From Cymbomonas tetramitiformis (taxonomy: Eukaryota > Chlorophyta > Pyramimonadophyceae > Pyramimonadales > Pyramimonadaceae), in NCBI GenBank assembly GCA_001247695.2, contig LGRX02029345.1, positions 1 to 64,000 of the forward strand: 64,000 nt of DNA, given 5' to 3'. The notes under the pieces were generated by a model, which was not told the origin of the DNA, ran no database searches, and saw nothing but the letters and a program-made list of their open reading frames with translations. The position numbers were made by a program, and so were the translations under genes. Below are positions 43,080 through 56,400 of the stretch, in pieces (the stretch's first letter is position 1; every line of letters starts with the position of its first letter).

Positions 43080-46000
43080 TCATGCCTCATTTGGAATTTG
43101 CAGTCGGCAGATGGGGTTCGCACGAACCAAACCCAAGTTTACCTGCACAACACAGCAAGGCAACATAAGTAGCATAATGGAACAACACGACGCAACAATG
43201 CAACACGCCACAACAATGCAACATAGGTAGCATAACGCAACAACATGACACAACAATGCAACATAGGTAGCATAACGCAACAACATGACACAACAATGCA
43301 ACATCAGTAGCAGCAGTTGCCTGAGACCCCGAAAACAGCTATCACCCTTCGGAACATTGTACGATTTTTATCGCATGACTCATGCTGGTGAGCAAAAGCT
43401 GCTCACATTCACTTGCAAGTCGCAGGCAACCAGTGCTTATTGATGCAAAGAAGGTACAGCCCAAGGATATCTGGAGGTGCTCCGGACATGCACGGGCATT
43501 ACCTTGTGGCCGAAGAGATCGCGAATATTGTCAATGTCATACAATATCATGGTGGGCCTTCCAAAGAATCAGAACCCCTTTTTCTCAGCACAAACACCCT
43601 GAGGTGCAGGACACTCCAGAGCTGCGGCCCACTGCAGCGTGCACCTCAGAGCTGCGGCCCACTGCAGCGCGCACCTCAGAGCTGCGGCCCACTGCAGCGC
43701 GCACCTCAGAGCTGCGGCCCACTGCAGCCCGCACCTCAGAGCTGCGGCCCACTGCAGCGCGCACCTCCGAGCTGCGGCCCACTGCAGCGCGCACCTCAGA
43801 GCTGCGGCCCACTGCAGCGCGCACCTCAGAGCTGCGGCCCACTGCAGCGAGCATCGACCCAACGTGTGGCCAAAACCTTTTCATCTGGGGAAAATGTGCA
43901 ACCGCAGTCCACCTCCATTGGCTACGTCCGCACCAGCATAGCATCAGGTTTGCTTGTCAAAGACTGAGAGGCTACTGAAGCAACCGGAACCGAGGTGCAA
44001 GCTTTGGCGGCACTCTGGGGTCGTACTCAAGAGTTGTTCGAATCGCAGAGCAGACCCAGAGGGACGGCCGGCTGAAAATAGGCAAGAGGCGCCAGCTGGC
44101 AAAAGGGCTCACAATGACAAGTCGAGGTGACAGTCCGCTTCGCAAGGAACCCCCCAGAACGCAATATACAGTTTCTCAATTTATACAAGGCAGCATGAGC
44201 AGCCCTGGCGCCCTCAGTGGCCTCACCGCTCAAGACTGAGCCCCCACGCAATGACGGTGACGTCTGGCGGCAGCCCCATAGGCTCCAGCATCTCCTGCAG
44301 GCCCCACACGTACTGCGCGTCAAGCTCAACGCCCCACACGTACTGCGCGTCAAGCTCAACGCCCCACACGCAGCCGCGCCGTCAAGCTCAACGCCCTGCC
44401 ACGTACTGCGCGCTGGCTCAACGCCCACACGTACTGCGCGTCAAGTTTAACGCTCTACACGTACTTCGCGCGCTGCTTCAACGCCCCTACTGCGCGTCAA
44501 GCTCAACGCCCCACACGTACTGCGCGTCAAGCTCAACGCCCCACACGTACTGCGCGTCAAGCTTAACGCCCCACACGTACTGCGCGTCAAGCTCAACGCC
44601 CCCGTGCTGAGCGCTCATGTCGTTGTGCGCCCCAAATCCATGGACGAGGTCCTCGTGAATTCCACCAAATGGGAGGTGGGGTTTGCGCATACCCCCCCAC
44701 CCACTTGCGCGCATCGTAGCGGCTTTGAACCTTCTAAGTGCGTGGGGCGAGCTCCTTGTGTGTTCCTCATGCATGGGCGAGGTCCTCACACACCCCTCCC
44801 CAGCACTCGTGGTGAGGTCCTCGCACACCCCTCCCCAGCACTTGTGTTGAGGTCCTCCTGATTCCAGTTAGGTGCAGACCGCGCCGAGGATAGTGTGAGG
44901 AGCGGTTTCCTGATTGAAGGAGGCCTTTCAGATCCAAAAAGGGCAAGGTAAGGAATATCACCGGACGGAACATCCCGGAATTGCCGACCTCCACCCACTT
45001 CTTAAGCTTCGGGTGGTAGCTATGTAAACAACATACCCCACACTTTCCACGCTGACTCGATATTAGACGCAAATTGACAGAATACAGAGTTCAGCACCAA
45101 AAGCTGCTCTCACCGGCCTGAGACGGGACATCGCCAAGATGATGACAACAGCAAGGGGCGGGGCAGGCAGACGAAAGAACTGTCAAGCTTACCTGAAGAT
45201 CTCCATGCTCGGTTCGGTGTACGGATTGAAGGCGGGTTTGAACTTGAGCTGGGTGATCCCTGTTATCGTTGTACACCCCAAAATTTCGCTCTAAGCTACA
45301 AGAAGTCTCTTTTGCCTTTCCACGCGACTTTCTTCGAATATGCTTTTACTTTAATCTGTTACTCAGCAGAGACCCTCACTGGCCGGCGGAGGGGCCCTAG
45401 CAGCGTGCACAGAAGTTGCAGGCGGCTTACAGCAAAGCATGTGATGAGCTGCAGTGCGCTAGGCTCCCAAACGTCACTGCAAAGCCTTCCGAGATCCACG
45501 CACCAAGCCTTCTGAAGAACTCGTGAAGAATACCGATGAGATGACCCAAAGTCAACCCTCTGTCGCAGATTACACCTGTATGAGAACACTCCCACCCAGC
45601 ACTCAGGGCCGCGCTGCGAGATTCTGATTGTGCGGGACTTTGGTGTTCAACAAAAACCTTACGCACCGACGCCCACCACGTGAACAGGAAACAGCTTTCA
45701 AGTTCGGAGCAACTCGCGATCAAACGAGATGACACTCACCTTCGATTTGATGGAACTCTGCCAGATGAGTGCGGTCGACTGCCTCGTTACGGAACACGCG
45801 ATCGATCGAGAAGTACTTTGCAGGCTTGAACCCCTCCTGCGAAAAGGCCACGGCGTTGCTAAGAAACATGCCAGGGTTTAGGAAGCCTCTGAAACATGAA
45901 AAATGAGTTTGAAACGCGCTCTACATAAGCATGAAATGAAGACTCGAGTGCACTTAAGTGCCACTGGCGAACTCATTTTCAAACCGCAAAACGGAGTTCC

Positions 46001-48396
46001 GGGACACACCTGGGCCATTTTATAGAGCATACGCGATGATACTGCAGTTGTATGCGTGCGCATGATATTCTTTTTCGCCTCAGCCAAGCTCCAGTCGTAG
46101 TTGTAACTGTATGGAAAAGGGACGCGCTCAAAATATTGAAGGCGCATTCAAGCAGGAGCCAAAAGGTTTGACAATACGAGCCCGAGAGAGGTTTTCAAAG
46201 TTTACCCAATGGAGCCATAGCCGCCAGTTTCGTGCGTCGTGCGGACACGTTCCAGATAATCCGGCGGGAACGTGTCGCTGGTTTGCGGGGTTGTCATGAA
46301 GAAGGTGTCGTGTGCATCACGTGCCGGATGCTGCTGCGGCTGGAAGAGTGCGTCAAAATTCCAGAAACTGCCGCCCGTGCATCCCCATTGGATCAGCGTG
46401 GTTGAAAGGTGAGTCAAAAGCATGTAAAGATACGTACGAGTTACGAGCACACCTGTTCTCGACATAACGGTTGGTCGGCATCTCTTCAAACCTACGCATA
46501 TTCGCATTCAAGAGGGTGAGGCGCCGACTTGAAACTTTGTATTTGCCGAGCAGACGTACTCATCAAACTCTCTACATCTCAGGCAGTTCCTGCAGCATGG
46601 TGCACTTTGAGGAGAAATTGAGCTCGAGGAACAGCCAGAATCCGATATATCTGCCAGGTGAGCATCTGCATTGATGAGGTACGAGCGTGAGCTGATGAGA
46701 TTTCTGTGAGTATTCTGCGATGCGATTCGGTAAGTGTGCACCAAAGAATGAACGCACCCCATTGCAAAGAAGATTTCGCGGAACTCCTTGCGAACCTGTC
46801 CAGTGACGGGAGGGACGCTGAAGCTGACTACTAACGTCATCAACGGGGCGTCTTGCCAAATAAACAGTGAAGAAACATCAAGCGCAAAATACATGGCAGG
46901 AACTTGACGGCCATACTCCACGTCGACTGTTGCTGGGGTTAACAGGGCGCGTTCCCTATAAGGTGCGAGAACGCTATTGACAGACTTCAACCGCAAAAAC
47001 CGCGTTGGCCGTGTTACCTTCAACAGTGGATGCAAGTGGCCGCCCTCGGTGGGTTTCCCGAGCGCACTGTAGTTGTAATTCTTGAAAGCAGCAGTTTTCC
47101 AAGAACCACTGACAAAAACTTTCCGTCAGTGGGTGGAGACATATTCCGCTCTGTAGAAATGGAGTGGCCGTATCGGACGGAGTGCCAGTAGCAACTGGAC
47201 TATGCTGAAGGTTTCAAACCTATTCGTCTTCATACGTGTAAGGCAGAGAAGCTTTGTTTCTCGGCGCAGACAACTAGTGAACAGAAAACAGGCACGAATG
47301 CTTACTCTTTCATCATCTCTGCATTCAAGTCGGTATACAGCTTCGGTTTCTCGAGCGCAAACTTAGATCCCTTTTCCACGGCATAGTACTTGCATTTCCT
47401 GCGTAACCAAAATGCAATAGCTAACGTGACGGAACCGAGAGATCCAGCAACAGTACAGACGCTGAATAAGAAGTTGCAAAGGACTTACTCTTGGGAAATC
47501 AATTTGCGCTGCTTCAGCTTTTTCTCTTCGGCTGGTGCAAGCGTCTGAGAAACGAGAACATAATTTTAGAAGCGCAAGCAACCAAATAGAGGTCCGAGTC
47601 AGGAATGCCATAGAGTGTTCTTCACGAGGGGGGCGTTTCCACAAACCAAGCATGAAAGGTACACAGTCACACAAAAAATCGTTCTTACCGCTCCCGCAGC
47701 GATGGCTTTCAAGTTCTCGAGGCACTCGTCTTTGATGGTGTCCACCTGCTTCCGGTGTGAAATTTTGAATCAAGGAAAAGAAACGCGTTGCGGGCACGCT
47801 AAAAAGTTGAGGACACCAAGTTGCAGGTGATACCTTTCTCATAACGAGCGGATTAGAGCCTTTAACGAGTTCGAACCACTTGTTCACCATGCCTTGCTTG
47901 AACCCCACCTCGGCAGTCTTCCCCAAAACGGCCTACCGAAAAGGAGCACACCAAGCATGTAACGTGTGGGCGGCAAAAACGGTAAATCTTTCCCAGAACC
48001 AGAATAGATAGACTGATCGTCACCTTCAAGTCGTTAAGAGAAATTCCTTCACCCGGAATTGCGAGAAAAGTTTGTGCCTCGGCAGATGCGTTAGCGTCCA
48101 CGAAGCCCTTCGCCTCAGCACTTAAAGCCCATCTGACAGAATCAGTTTCCTGAACAAATGACAAGTAACTTCTGAGGAAATTTATCGACAAATTTGAAAA
48201 CGAATATCATAACTAAACGTGATCGCACACTCACCTTAGCAGCAACCATCTCGTACGAGAGCAGGCTCTTCAATATGCCAACAAGATCGTTATGCTCGAT
48301 GCCGTTAGTTTCGGCATACTCCCGAGAGTTCTCAATAGCCGAACTCTGTAGAAATATCAACAACGCCTTCTCCATTTCCTGTTTGGGGTCTGCCAT
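43080..48396 (-). CDS. FARSA: Phenylalanyl-tRNA synthetase alpha subunit, cytosolic type (complete, 18 exons)
   Basis: Exons: 48396-48235, 48149-48024, 47932-47834, 47745-47689, 47544-47489, 47398-47306, 47108-47018, 46795-46758, 46491-46453, 46367-46206, 46106-46010, 45836-45740, 45575-45504, 45259-45193, 45019-44962, 44294-44227, 43557-43503 and 43142-43080. They sum to 1500 nt (499 residues plus stop), every junction is in phase and GT-AG. The enzyme attaches phenylalanine to tRNA-Phe as an alpha2-beta2 complex in the cytosol. Visible marks: N-terminal winged-helix-like region (MADPKQEM...[12 protein letters not shown]), [38 protein letters not shown], class II motif 2 [20 protein letters not shown], motif 3 region GLSLERPTMI, and end NPICRL. 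Human FARSA is 508 residues, so this is full length. Two introns hold 30-bp minisatellites. Confidence 0.96.
43617..43858 (+). repeat. 30-bp minisatellite in a FARSA intron (8 copies)
   Basis: Eight nearly identical units of GAGCTGCGGCCCACTGCAGC plus GCGCACCTCA, in the intron between exons 43557-43503 and 44294-44227. The period is a multiple of three, so several frames stay open on both strands; these ORFs are not genes. Confidence 0.93.
44303..44605 (+). repeat. Second 30-bp minisatellite in the adjoining FARSA intron
   Basis: About ten units of CCCCACACGTACTGCGCGTC plus AAGCTCAACG, with several shortened units (44385-44490). It starts within 10 bases of the acceptor of exon 44294-44227, so the array reaches the splice acceptor region. 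Confidence 0.9.
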
Positions 48397-50000
48397 GCTT
48401 TTCTCGGTTGTTTTAATCAACGCGAAGATTTTGCAAATGAGAATTCGTCTTTCGGCTGCTTGGTTTTTTTCACCACGGATCTATTGTTCCTAAATTCTGG
48501 ATCGTGATCTCTTCCGCTCGTCTCACGGATCGTGATGCGTCTCTTTGCTTGTTCTATCTCTATCACAGTATCATGACATCTCTGACGTGCCATCCATGCC
48601 ATACTGTATCTCTATGACGTGCAACCCCCCAGGCGGGGGGGTTGACCCAGTCGCCCACCCCCTGAGTTGTGCGTGCAGTGGGCGGCGTAGTGAGTGGTGG
48701 GATGCGGTGGTGTGCATCCCACACGTCGACTGGACATGGATGAAGGGATTTTACACGGCAACGATGGCTGGTGGCTTGGAGGAATGACAAGAAGAATCAT
48801 CAGAAATCGTGGAGGTTAATAGGGTACAGGGCGGGGTACAGCGTACAGGGCGGCCGGCAGCAAGGCCTTGCGGGGGTGGCCTGGTGGGAGCAAGTGGGAG
48901 TGAAATGGTCATGGCTTGAGGTACGATATGCCCCTACGTACCCTATGTGGAGGTGGGTGCATGTAGGGGAGGGCACTGGGGGATCGTGCACAAATGGGTT
49001 GCTGACCCAGTTGTTGGATTTGGCACAGCGACACCTAAAATCTGTCACCTGCCTCATCCTAGAGTAGTTTGGGTGACCGTCACTCGTAGGCCGAAACCTA
49101 ATCCCTGCACGTAAAGTAAGGTATATGTTTATCTCTTTTATCTTATCAATTCGACCGTTCTGATATCGAAACCCTATCTTAGGGTATAACGACACATAGA
49201 TATATATCGGCCCTGTATATCTAGCAGGTTTTGGTTCGAACCATCGCTTTTACACTGCTTCTACTATGAGTGACTAACCGCCGACGCTTGGGATGGAGTG
49301 AGCGGTCGCTAGGGGAGCAAACGCGGTTCAGTGGTATGGCCTAGGCAGCTTGGTTGATTGAGCGGCTTCGCGGACGGTGCACTTGGGCGTTTTGCGAGTT
49401 GATTTTACGTTGGCTGGATTTTACCGTACTTCCGGTCGATATCACACCGTTTGCGGTACCCGGGGATCCTTTTAAGTCCACACGACTTCATCGAGTTTTT
49501 CGTCCTTATCCGCGAGACGCTCTCGACGACCACCACCTCTTGGCCGCCACCACCGCGACCGCTTCCCGTTCACACCCGCTTGCTCCACCCCACCACCCCT
49601 ACAGTCATTTCAAATAATTATAAAACATTTACGCTAGCAAAGGGGACAAAGTCCTGATGGTGCGGTATCCCTGCAAAGCAGGCTAGTGAAAACATCCTTG
49701 GGGAGAGGGGGGGGGGGTGGGGGCGGCCCCTCCCCTTGGGGTCTCGTTGGGAGCCGGGAGTTTTACACTCCCAGCTCCCAACCCATCTTATACTGCAAGA
49801 CTTTTGAAAATTATTGCAAGAGAGTTTGAAGAAAATCGTTTGACTGTTGCACGGCTTCTGTTTCCGTCATGGTTTCATTGCTCGAGATGTCAACGGTATG
49901 TGGGTCAGTGTTTAAGGTGGTGGTGGTGTTTAACAGAAACACGTCTCGCCTATTTTTGGTGTGTTGCCTACAAATTCTTGAAAGTCTGTTGAGGAGTGGT
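48397..50000. other. FARSA upstream region, otherwise unassigned
   Basis: The FARSA promoter must lie just right of 48396, but I see no clear TATA or Initiator. Further right are G-runs (48628-48640 and 49706-49722) and AT-rich stretches. ORFs of 60-130 codons show no domains. Confidence 0.45.
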
Positions 50001-51036
50001 TTAATCTTACCACGGGGAACACCTATCGTGTTGAGGACAGCGGACAGTACCAAAAAGAGGAGGGAAGTATACCATGAGTGGCCACTACCCAAATTCATGG
50101 TCCTACCACAAGGACCAATGGGCAATTGCGGTTTCGATCACTAAATTGACTATTTGAGGCACAGGCAACATTTGCACATGATATTTATGAGTTAAATGAA
50201 TTTTATTTTTTGTAGCGGCGGCCCCCGTGAGACTTTAGGTGTGTGGTTGAACGACACGCTTTAGGGGTGTAATTTCACCAAAAGCTTGAAGAAAATGGTG
50301 GTCCTACCACAAGGACCACCGTTATTTTGAGTATTAGGAGTCACATGGGGGGCTCACGGTGATGCTCATGGTTATACATCTTGAGTTTATGACCAAATAA
50401 GATAACTGAATCGGTCACTTCGCACCCTCATCATTATTTCCGCTCTATTTCAGCATGGCGCATGTTCAACACAATGCAAATTCCGAATTTAGTGAATTTC
50501 GGACTTTAGAAATTGGCATTCATCCATTCTAAATGTACACGCCAGTCGAAAAATAAGATATTTGGATGATGTTAGACTTTCAGAAATTCGCAATACATAT
50601 ATACTTGAAGATTTAATGTGCTGCACACACCAACCTTGCGATATATGCCTTCTAGCAAGCAATTATGATGGCTGGCTGGTCAGCTCGCGTGACCACTGTT
50701 TTAGGGGGGAAACCAACGAGCCAATATATTAGAGGGGAAGCCAACGAGCCAACGAGCCAATATATGCATTCCAACCGGGCCTACCGCCCAAATATGATTG
50801 GGACATATGTATAGGTTCAATTTGTTGGTATCCGCGCAGGTGTAGTGTTGATATATGATTGGTAAAAACTTATTGAAGATGAGTCACTAATTTGCCACAT
50901 TTTGAATGTTCCAAAAAATCCGTTTTGAAAATTTTGACCGTAGAGGTTTGAAATGCGTTCGTCATGGATATATGGGATGGGTATATGCCAAACCAGCGTT
51001 CAAATAAATTAATATAGGACCTATATATACCACCTT
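50001..51036. other. AT-rich DNA with repeated GGTCC-type palindromes
   Basis: The inverted words GGTCCTACCACAAGGACC (50099-50118) and GTGGTCCTACCACAAGGACC (50301-50322) recur; a related, longer one lies at 51092-51140. A direct repeat with CCAACGAGCCAATATAT sits at 50714-50765. No gene is recognised. Confidence 0.45.
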
Positions 51037-51823
51037 TCATGGGATAGCGACCACAAATATCGGTAAGCGACCAATTAAATTATTTGAAAAGCGGTCCTTG
51101 TGGGAGGACCAGATCCGGATCTGGTCCTTCCACAAGGACTGCGGGCAGTAGCCATGAGTGTAAGAACTTTGGGCCATTTCACGGTGCTTATGAAGGGCTT
51201 GGAATTTGCATTGGTGATTGTCGTGTCGTGGTGACCACCCGTAATAGGGCTCAATATCACTCCGATGATAAGGAAGGTCTTGAGTGGGCCATGGACAAAG
51301 CGAAGAGGGAAGTACCTTGTCGCTTTCGTTCAGAACTTCATTCCAAATATCAGGGCTGACTCCTGTGTATTCTAGCCTCTTCTTCGTGACTCTGGACTTG
51401 GGAAGGACGTTAAGGAACCATCTGGCAATATTTTTCTGTGTAGGCCTCCAGTCAAAGGTTGGTTGGGTATCATTGGGTGCACTGTCTATAGTTATGATGA
51501 CAACATCCGAAAAGTCATCCTTATAGCATCCACCAGGGGTCATCACCCGTCCAATAGCCATGTGGGATAAATGGGATAGTGTTATGCGGGAATCTGAAAA
51601 CAAGTTTGAAGCCTTTATCGAACCATCTTTTTTGGTTTTTGGGAGACAGCGGAAGGATCCATGTTCCTGAAAATCCAGGGACAGTGTTGGCCGCTTTATG
51701 TCCCATTTCCAAGGTAGTCATGACCGCCGAAGATTTGCCCTTATCTTTCCCATCGATCGAAGGGGGGATTTCCATAAACGATTCTGCCAATGCCCGGTTA
51801 TCGGGTTCACGTAGGCATCCCAA
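51037..51823 (-). pseudogene. Unidentified reading frame with a frameshift
   Basis: Two overlapping minus-strand frames (51823-51521 and 51603-51037) continue one another if shifted near 51590. Together they cover about 250 codons, with KNQKRWFDKGFKLVFRFP in the first and VVIITIDSAPNDTQPTFDW in the second. I recognise no family. It could be a decayed transposon gene. Confidence 0.3.
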
Positions 51824-52696
51824 GCGAGACCATCAAAGCCAATTTTCCCATGATGGCAGAAGGTGCTGGAACAGTCACACCGCTTGCTTTGTGACTCTTC
51901 CTATAGTAGTGTGTATGACTGTCACCCGAACCCGAACCCTAACAGTTTATGCCCATATAACGGGCTAACTTATCAGCTTTCGAATGCTGAAATCTGTATA
52001 GGCAGCCCTGACCGGGAGTCCCGGTGTAGGCCCCTATGACAGATTCCTAGGTAGCCAACACTGGACCTGTGACTGATCCGTAAGCCCGTGCTGTGACACA
52101 TCAAGGTGTCACAGGTAGCTAGGACCGAGACCGTTCCGACTCCGTGACCGTTCCGGGTATATCTAGCTTAGGGTTTATTTCTTATACGAGTTTATCTATA
52201 TTGGTTCACTGACTGTCTGATATCTTGAACCGGGATATTCCAGTAGGTCGTGGACCCATTCCACGCTATATATATTCCACAGCTAGTTTGGCCATGATTG
52301 GCTAGAGCGGCCGCTTAAAGAGGTGGTGCGCGGCGGCGCGTTTGGGGACTCGCGGGAATTTTGAGATGAGCTGTTTGCGTTGAGCGTCTTTGAGCCGCGG
52401 CTATGGGGGGTTCGACCTGGAACGGGCCTAGTCGACGCAATGTTCATTTACGGTATTACGCTTGCCCTGATCCCGCTTGCTACCGATTTTTGGGCTGGTG
52501 GCTCGAGCACCTTCGACCTCGACGACGTCTTCCAGTGCCCCTCGCTCGCATGGCTCTACCGCTCCTTCCGTAACTGTGGCGTCGCATCTTCCCCGCGACA
52601 TTACCCGAATGCGCCCCCGCGTACCACCTCCCATCAGGCTTTCAGAGTTATGGGTGTTACCACCAGAGCAAAGAAGTCCCTCACGAGGGACAGCGA
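51824..52696. other. Unassigned interval
   Basis: Contains ACCCGAACCCGAACCCTAAC (51925), too short to call telomeric, and a + strand ORF at 52380-52727 without a recognised domain. It ends at the CACTA copy 2 boundary. Confidence 0.4.
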
Positions 52697-53496
52697 CTTT
52701 TCTAGACGGGTTCAATACACGTGTTGAACACGTATTGGAGGCATATTAGAGGCATATTGAAGACGGTATGCTAATATCTGGACATTCCAATACACGTGTA
52801 ACATATTGGCCAAACTATTGAACCGCGATCAGCCTGGACACAGCGAAAATGAGTATGCTAGCATGGGCACCCAAATGGTGTCAGACTCACCCACTAGCAC
52901 TTGGTATCATCTAAGGAAGGGTCTAGCGTTATGGGGACAAGTTTTCACGGCATTTGGACGCGTATCGCAGAAGTCGGTTCTGGGGGGCTTTTTGAATTGG
53001 GGCCCCGATGTATTGAAATAAGGCAAAACGATTGGAGGGGTGTTCAATATGTCTGCAACCGCCTGCAACACACGTATTGAACATGTGTTGAACACATGTT
53101 GAAACATTCACGCATAAGGAATCGTTCAATACATGTGCAATATGTCTACAATCAGATGAATCATTCAACACGTTTGCAATATATGTGTTGAACACATATT
53201 GAAACATTCCCTCATGCAGAATATCTTTAGTACATGTGCAATATGTCTACAATCAGATGAATCATTCAACACGTTTGCAATATATGTGTTGAACACATAT
53301 TGAAACATTCCCTCATGCAGAATATCTTTAGTACATGTGCAATATGTCTACAATCAGAGTGAATTATGCAACACATGACTGCATGGGGTAAAGGGGTAAG
53401 ACCCCCCTGCTGCTCACATATTGCATAATACTTACAATATGTCCGCAATACGTATCTGGTATATTACAGGTATATCAAATGTGTACAGAGGCACTA

Positions 53497-56400
53497 CTAT
53501 GCGTCATCACACTTTCTGCAGTACCACATTCCAGTGGGGATGTCGGTGAGCCCTGCGCATCGCACGTGCATAGCCTCTTTGCAGCCTGCCCTCTCACACA
53601 GAAGGAGCTCGCCACCGACTCTACACTTCCCGCATGTGTCAAAGTGACCATCACTACCTACGGGCCTATCAACGAGTGCAAGTTTCTCCATATTGCGGTC
53701 GCTCGTATCAAGTATCACCGCTGAATCCATGCAGGGGTGTTTGACTATCACTACTTGCGCTTGGACTTGATTGGCCAGTAGGTAGGGCTCTCGGTTGTCC
53801 ATAGTGTACTTGGAGGTGTCCCATGGGTTGAAGGTGTAGTAAGCCTTGGACACCTTGTCCACGCCGAGGATGGAGTTCTTCAGCTTGAAGCTTGCGATCT
53901 GAGCTTCCGTGGGCACGGGTAGCCAATCACACTTTAAAAAAGTGTAGAGCACACCGCCAATGCTAACCCGCAGAATGGCGTTGATGATACCATACCTGCG
54001 CACGAAATGTTCAATGTTTTTGTAATATACGTACAACATATCCTCAATATGTTGGGGACGTATTGCATATATGTTGCAGAGATATACGAAAAGGCAAAGA
54101 AGCATGCAAACTGGTGGTTGAGGTCGTACCTGTCCTCCCACTCGTCATCGGCATCGGCATCATTCTTGGGGAAGGATGCGCGGACGAAACACTGGGTTGT
54201 CACTTTCCCTTTGTCCCCGTCTCTAGTGCGATAGAAGACACCGCCGATGTTCACCTCGTTGTACTTGGAACACATGGGTTCGGGACCCATCATGAGCGAC
54301 TTCTCGTAAGCCGTGTATTGACGACCAAGCCATCCTTCAGGGTCCTCCAATGGACCGAACGCGATCGCGGGCACGCCACCCACCTCTTGTCGGTACCTAT
54401 TTGCATGTTTAGAGCGCGCGGCATTCTCCCTGTGATGACAACATATTCTTAGTATACTTACAATATATGATAAACATACAGAAACAAGTTGACAATATGT
54501 TGCAGGTATACTACAGATAGTACATGCGTGCGAGCTTGCAGGTTGCACCTCCGCCGGAACAGGTCGTACTCAGCATGTTGTTGAAAAAGCTTTCGGTAAG
54601 CGGGAATACTCGCTCGCATCCAGCGGGTCAGTTGGTCAATCTCCAAGGACGTTAGCTCCAATGGCTTGCCCTTGTCCCCGAAGGTAGTGACCACGATGCC
54701 GGGAGCGGGGCCCGCCATCAAAGCCCGCGGGACACGGCCGGCAGTAGCTCTTTCTCGGTTCAAGAGCATGGTCAGGATGCCTCGTAGGGAGCGCAAGGTT
54801 TTCAACCTTAGATAGCCGTTCATGATGCTTGCCACGGGGAACGCATTGTTCTTCACCCACCTAGCTAGCTTGCCATTCATGGACTCGAAGGCATACATCC
54901 ACCATTCACGCACAGGTCCGAATCGCAGGAGCAGATCGGCCCAGTGCCAGATTTTATGGGTGTTGATTGCAAGCCACTGTGGAGGACCATTCGCTTCCAA
55001 GTCCTCAAAGAAAAGTCTGGTCTGCTCTCTCAAATACTCCATATCCTGCACGTACGAATCAATACGTTTGTAACATATATTCAACATACCTGTGACATGT
55101 GGAACTCATATCACACCAACATTGAATACGTACCCGAGGTTCTATGGAATGCGCAGTGCATTCCCGTATGATGATAGTCAGTTTGGACACAATGTCCTGC
55201 AGCGCATTGTCGACTTCACCATCATCGCGAGGCCAAGAGGACAATACCGCCAACAACTTGGACTCGAAAGCCTTCAAAGCCGCATGCGCCTTGAGGTGCT
55301 TTGCGTATTTTGCGCCGTTGGAGGCGGTTGAGGTGCGCAACAAATGCTTATGCCCATCGCCCCACCGGGTGACTCCCCGCAACTCCTTCAAGAAGGCGAG
55401 TGCTGTTTCCCGAGAACGTAAGGTGGTCGAAGCCTTCGGACGCGGTGGGATCCCCCATGGACCGTTTGTCATTTTGTACACCTCATGCGGTTCCCCTGTC
55501 CGTGTTGCCGTATACCGTCAACACGTGTATGACATATTGAACACAATTACAGAAATGTTGCACTAATACAAAACTCACCTTTCGAATTCTGCACCCACTC
55601 CGTTTGCCCCCATTCTGGGTGCAGGCCCTCCTCCTCGGCAAAGTTGCGCGCGGCCTCGTTGAAATCCAGCCCAAGCAGCGTTGTTGCAAGCCTGTTTCCC
55701 AAGTTCATGATTTCGTGCATAGGATCATAGAGCCAATCCAACGCCAAGTTAAAGTACGACAACCTTGCGAATGCGGCGGGCAACTTGAATCCGGTGGCCG
55801 AGAAACGTTCCGCCATGTCCGCTTTCGACCAACTTGATTTGGAAAGTGCCTCGTGTATTTCGCCCATTCGCTTGACAAACGCATGCGTGTAGTTCTCCGG
55901 CGGCCCTGCATGGCACGTGCACAAGTAATACAACATATCTGTGGTATGTTGCAGGCATGTTGATGCATGTTGCAAACATGCTGCAAACAATCAAACTGGG
56001 TGGCATAGCGATGAGAGCGTACCAGGAGGATGTTGCTTGAAGAATGCGTAGAAGATTCTTCCCAGCGCTGGACTGTGACATCCTTTCGTACGGCACAACA
56101 TGCAACACTTGTAGGCGTTTACATCCATTCGCTTCCCGGCATCGACCAAGCCTTTGTAATCCATGATCACCCCGAGTAGCATGCACCGTACACGAACATA
56201 CTCCTCGGAAAAGGCGTCCCAAACTCCGCAGCCCGTCTCCCACAACTCCTCCAACTCGTCGACCAGCTTGTCGTACAAAAGAGTCGTATCGGCGGGATGG
56301 ATGCCATTAAGAATACCGTAGACCTCAAGGTACTCGTACTTGGAGCGTATCTCCGGCGGCAAGTTCAAGATTTGGAAATACATGGGAAACACGCCCGCCT

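Noticed and set aside
43382..43978. Long overlapping ORFs on both strands with [14 protein letters not shown] repeats
   Set aside because: Product of a 30-bp minisatellite in a FARSA intron, open in several frames at once.
51925..51945. Interstitial telomere repeat (CCCTAA type)
   Set aside because: Only one exact unit plus two degenerate ones; too short to mean anything.
52380..52727. 115-codon plus-strand ORF
   Set aside because: No domain, and it runs into the CACTA subterminal repeats; not supported as a gene.
53934..54548. 204-codon ORF reading through CACTA introns
   Set aside because: It includes intron sequence on both sides of exon 54429-54130; the spliced model gives a consistent Tnp2 protein.
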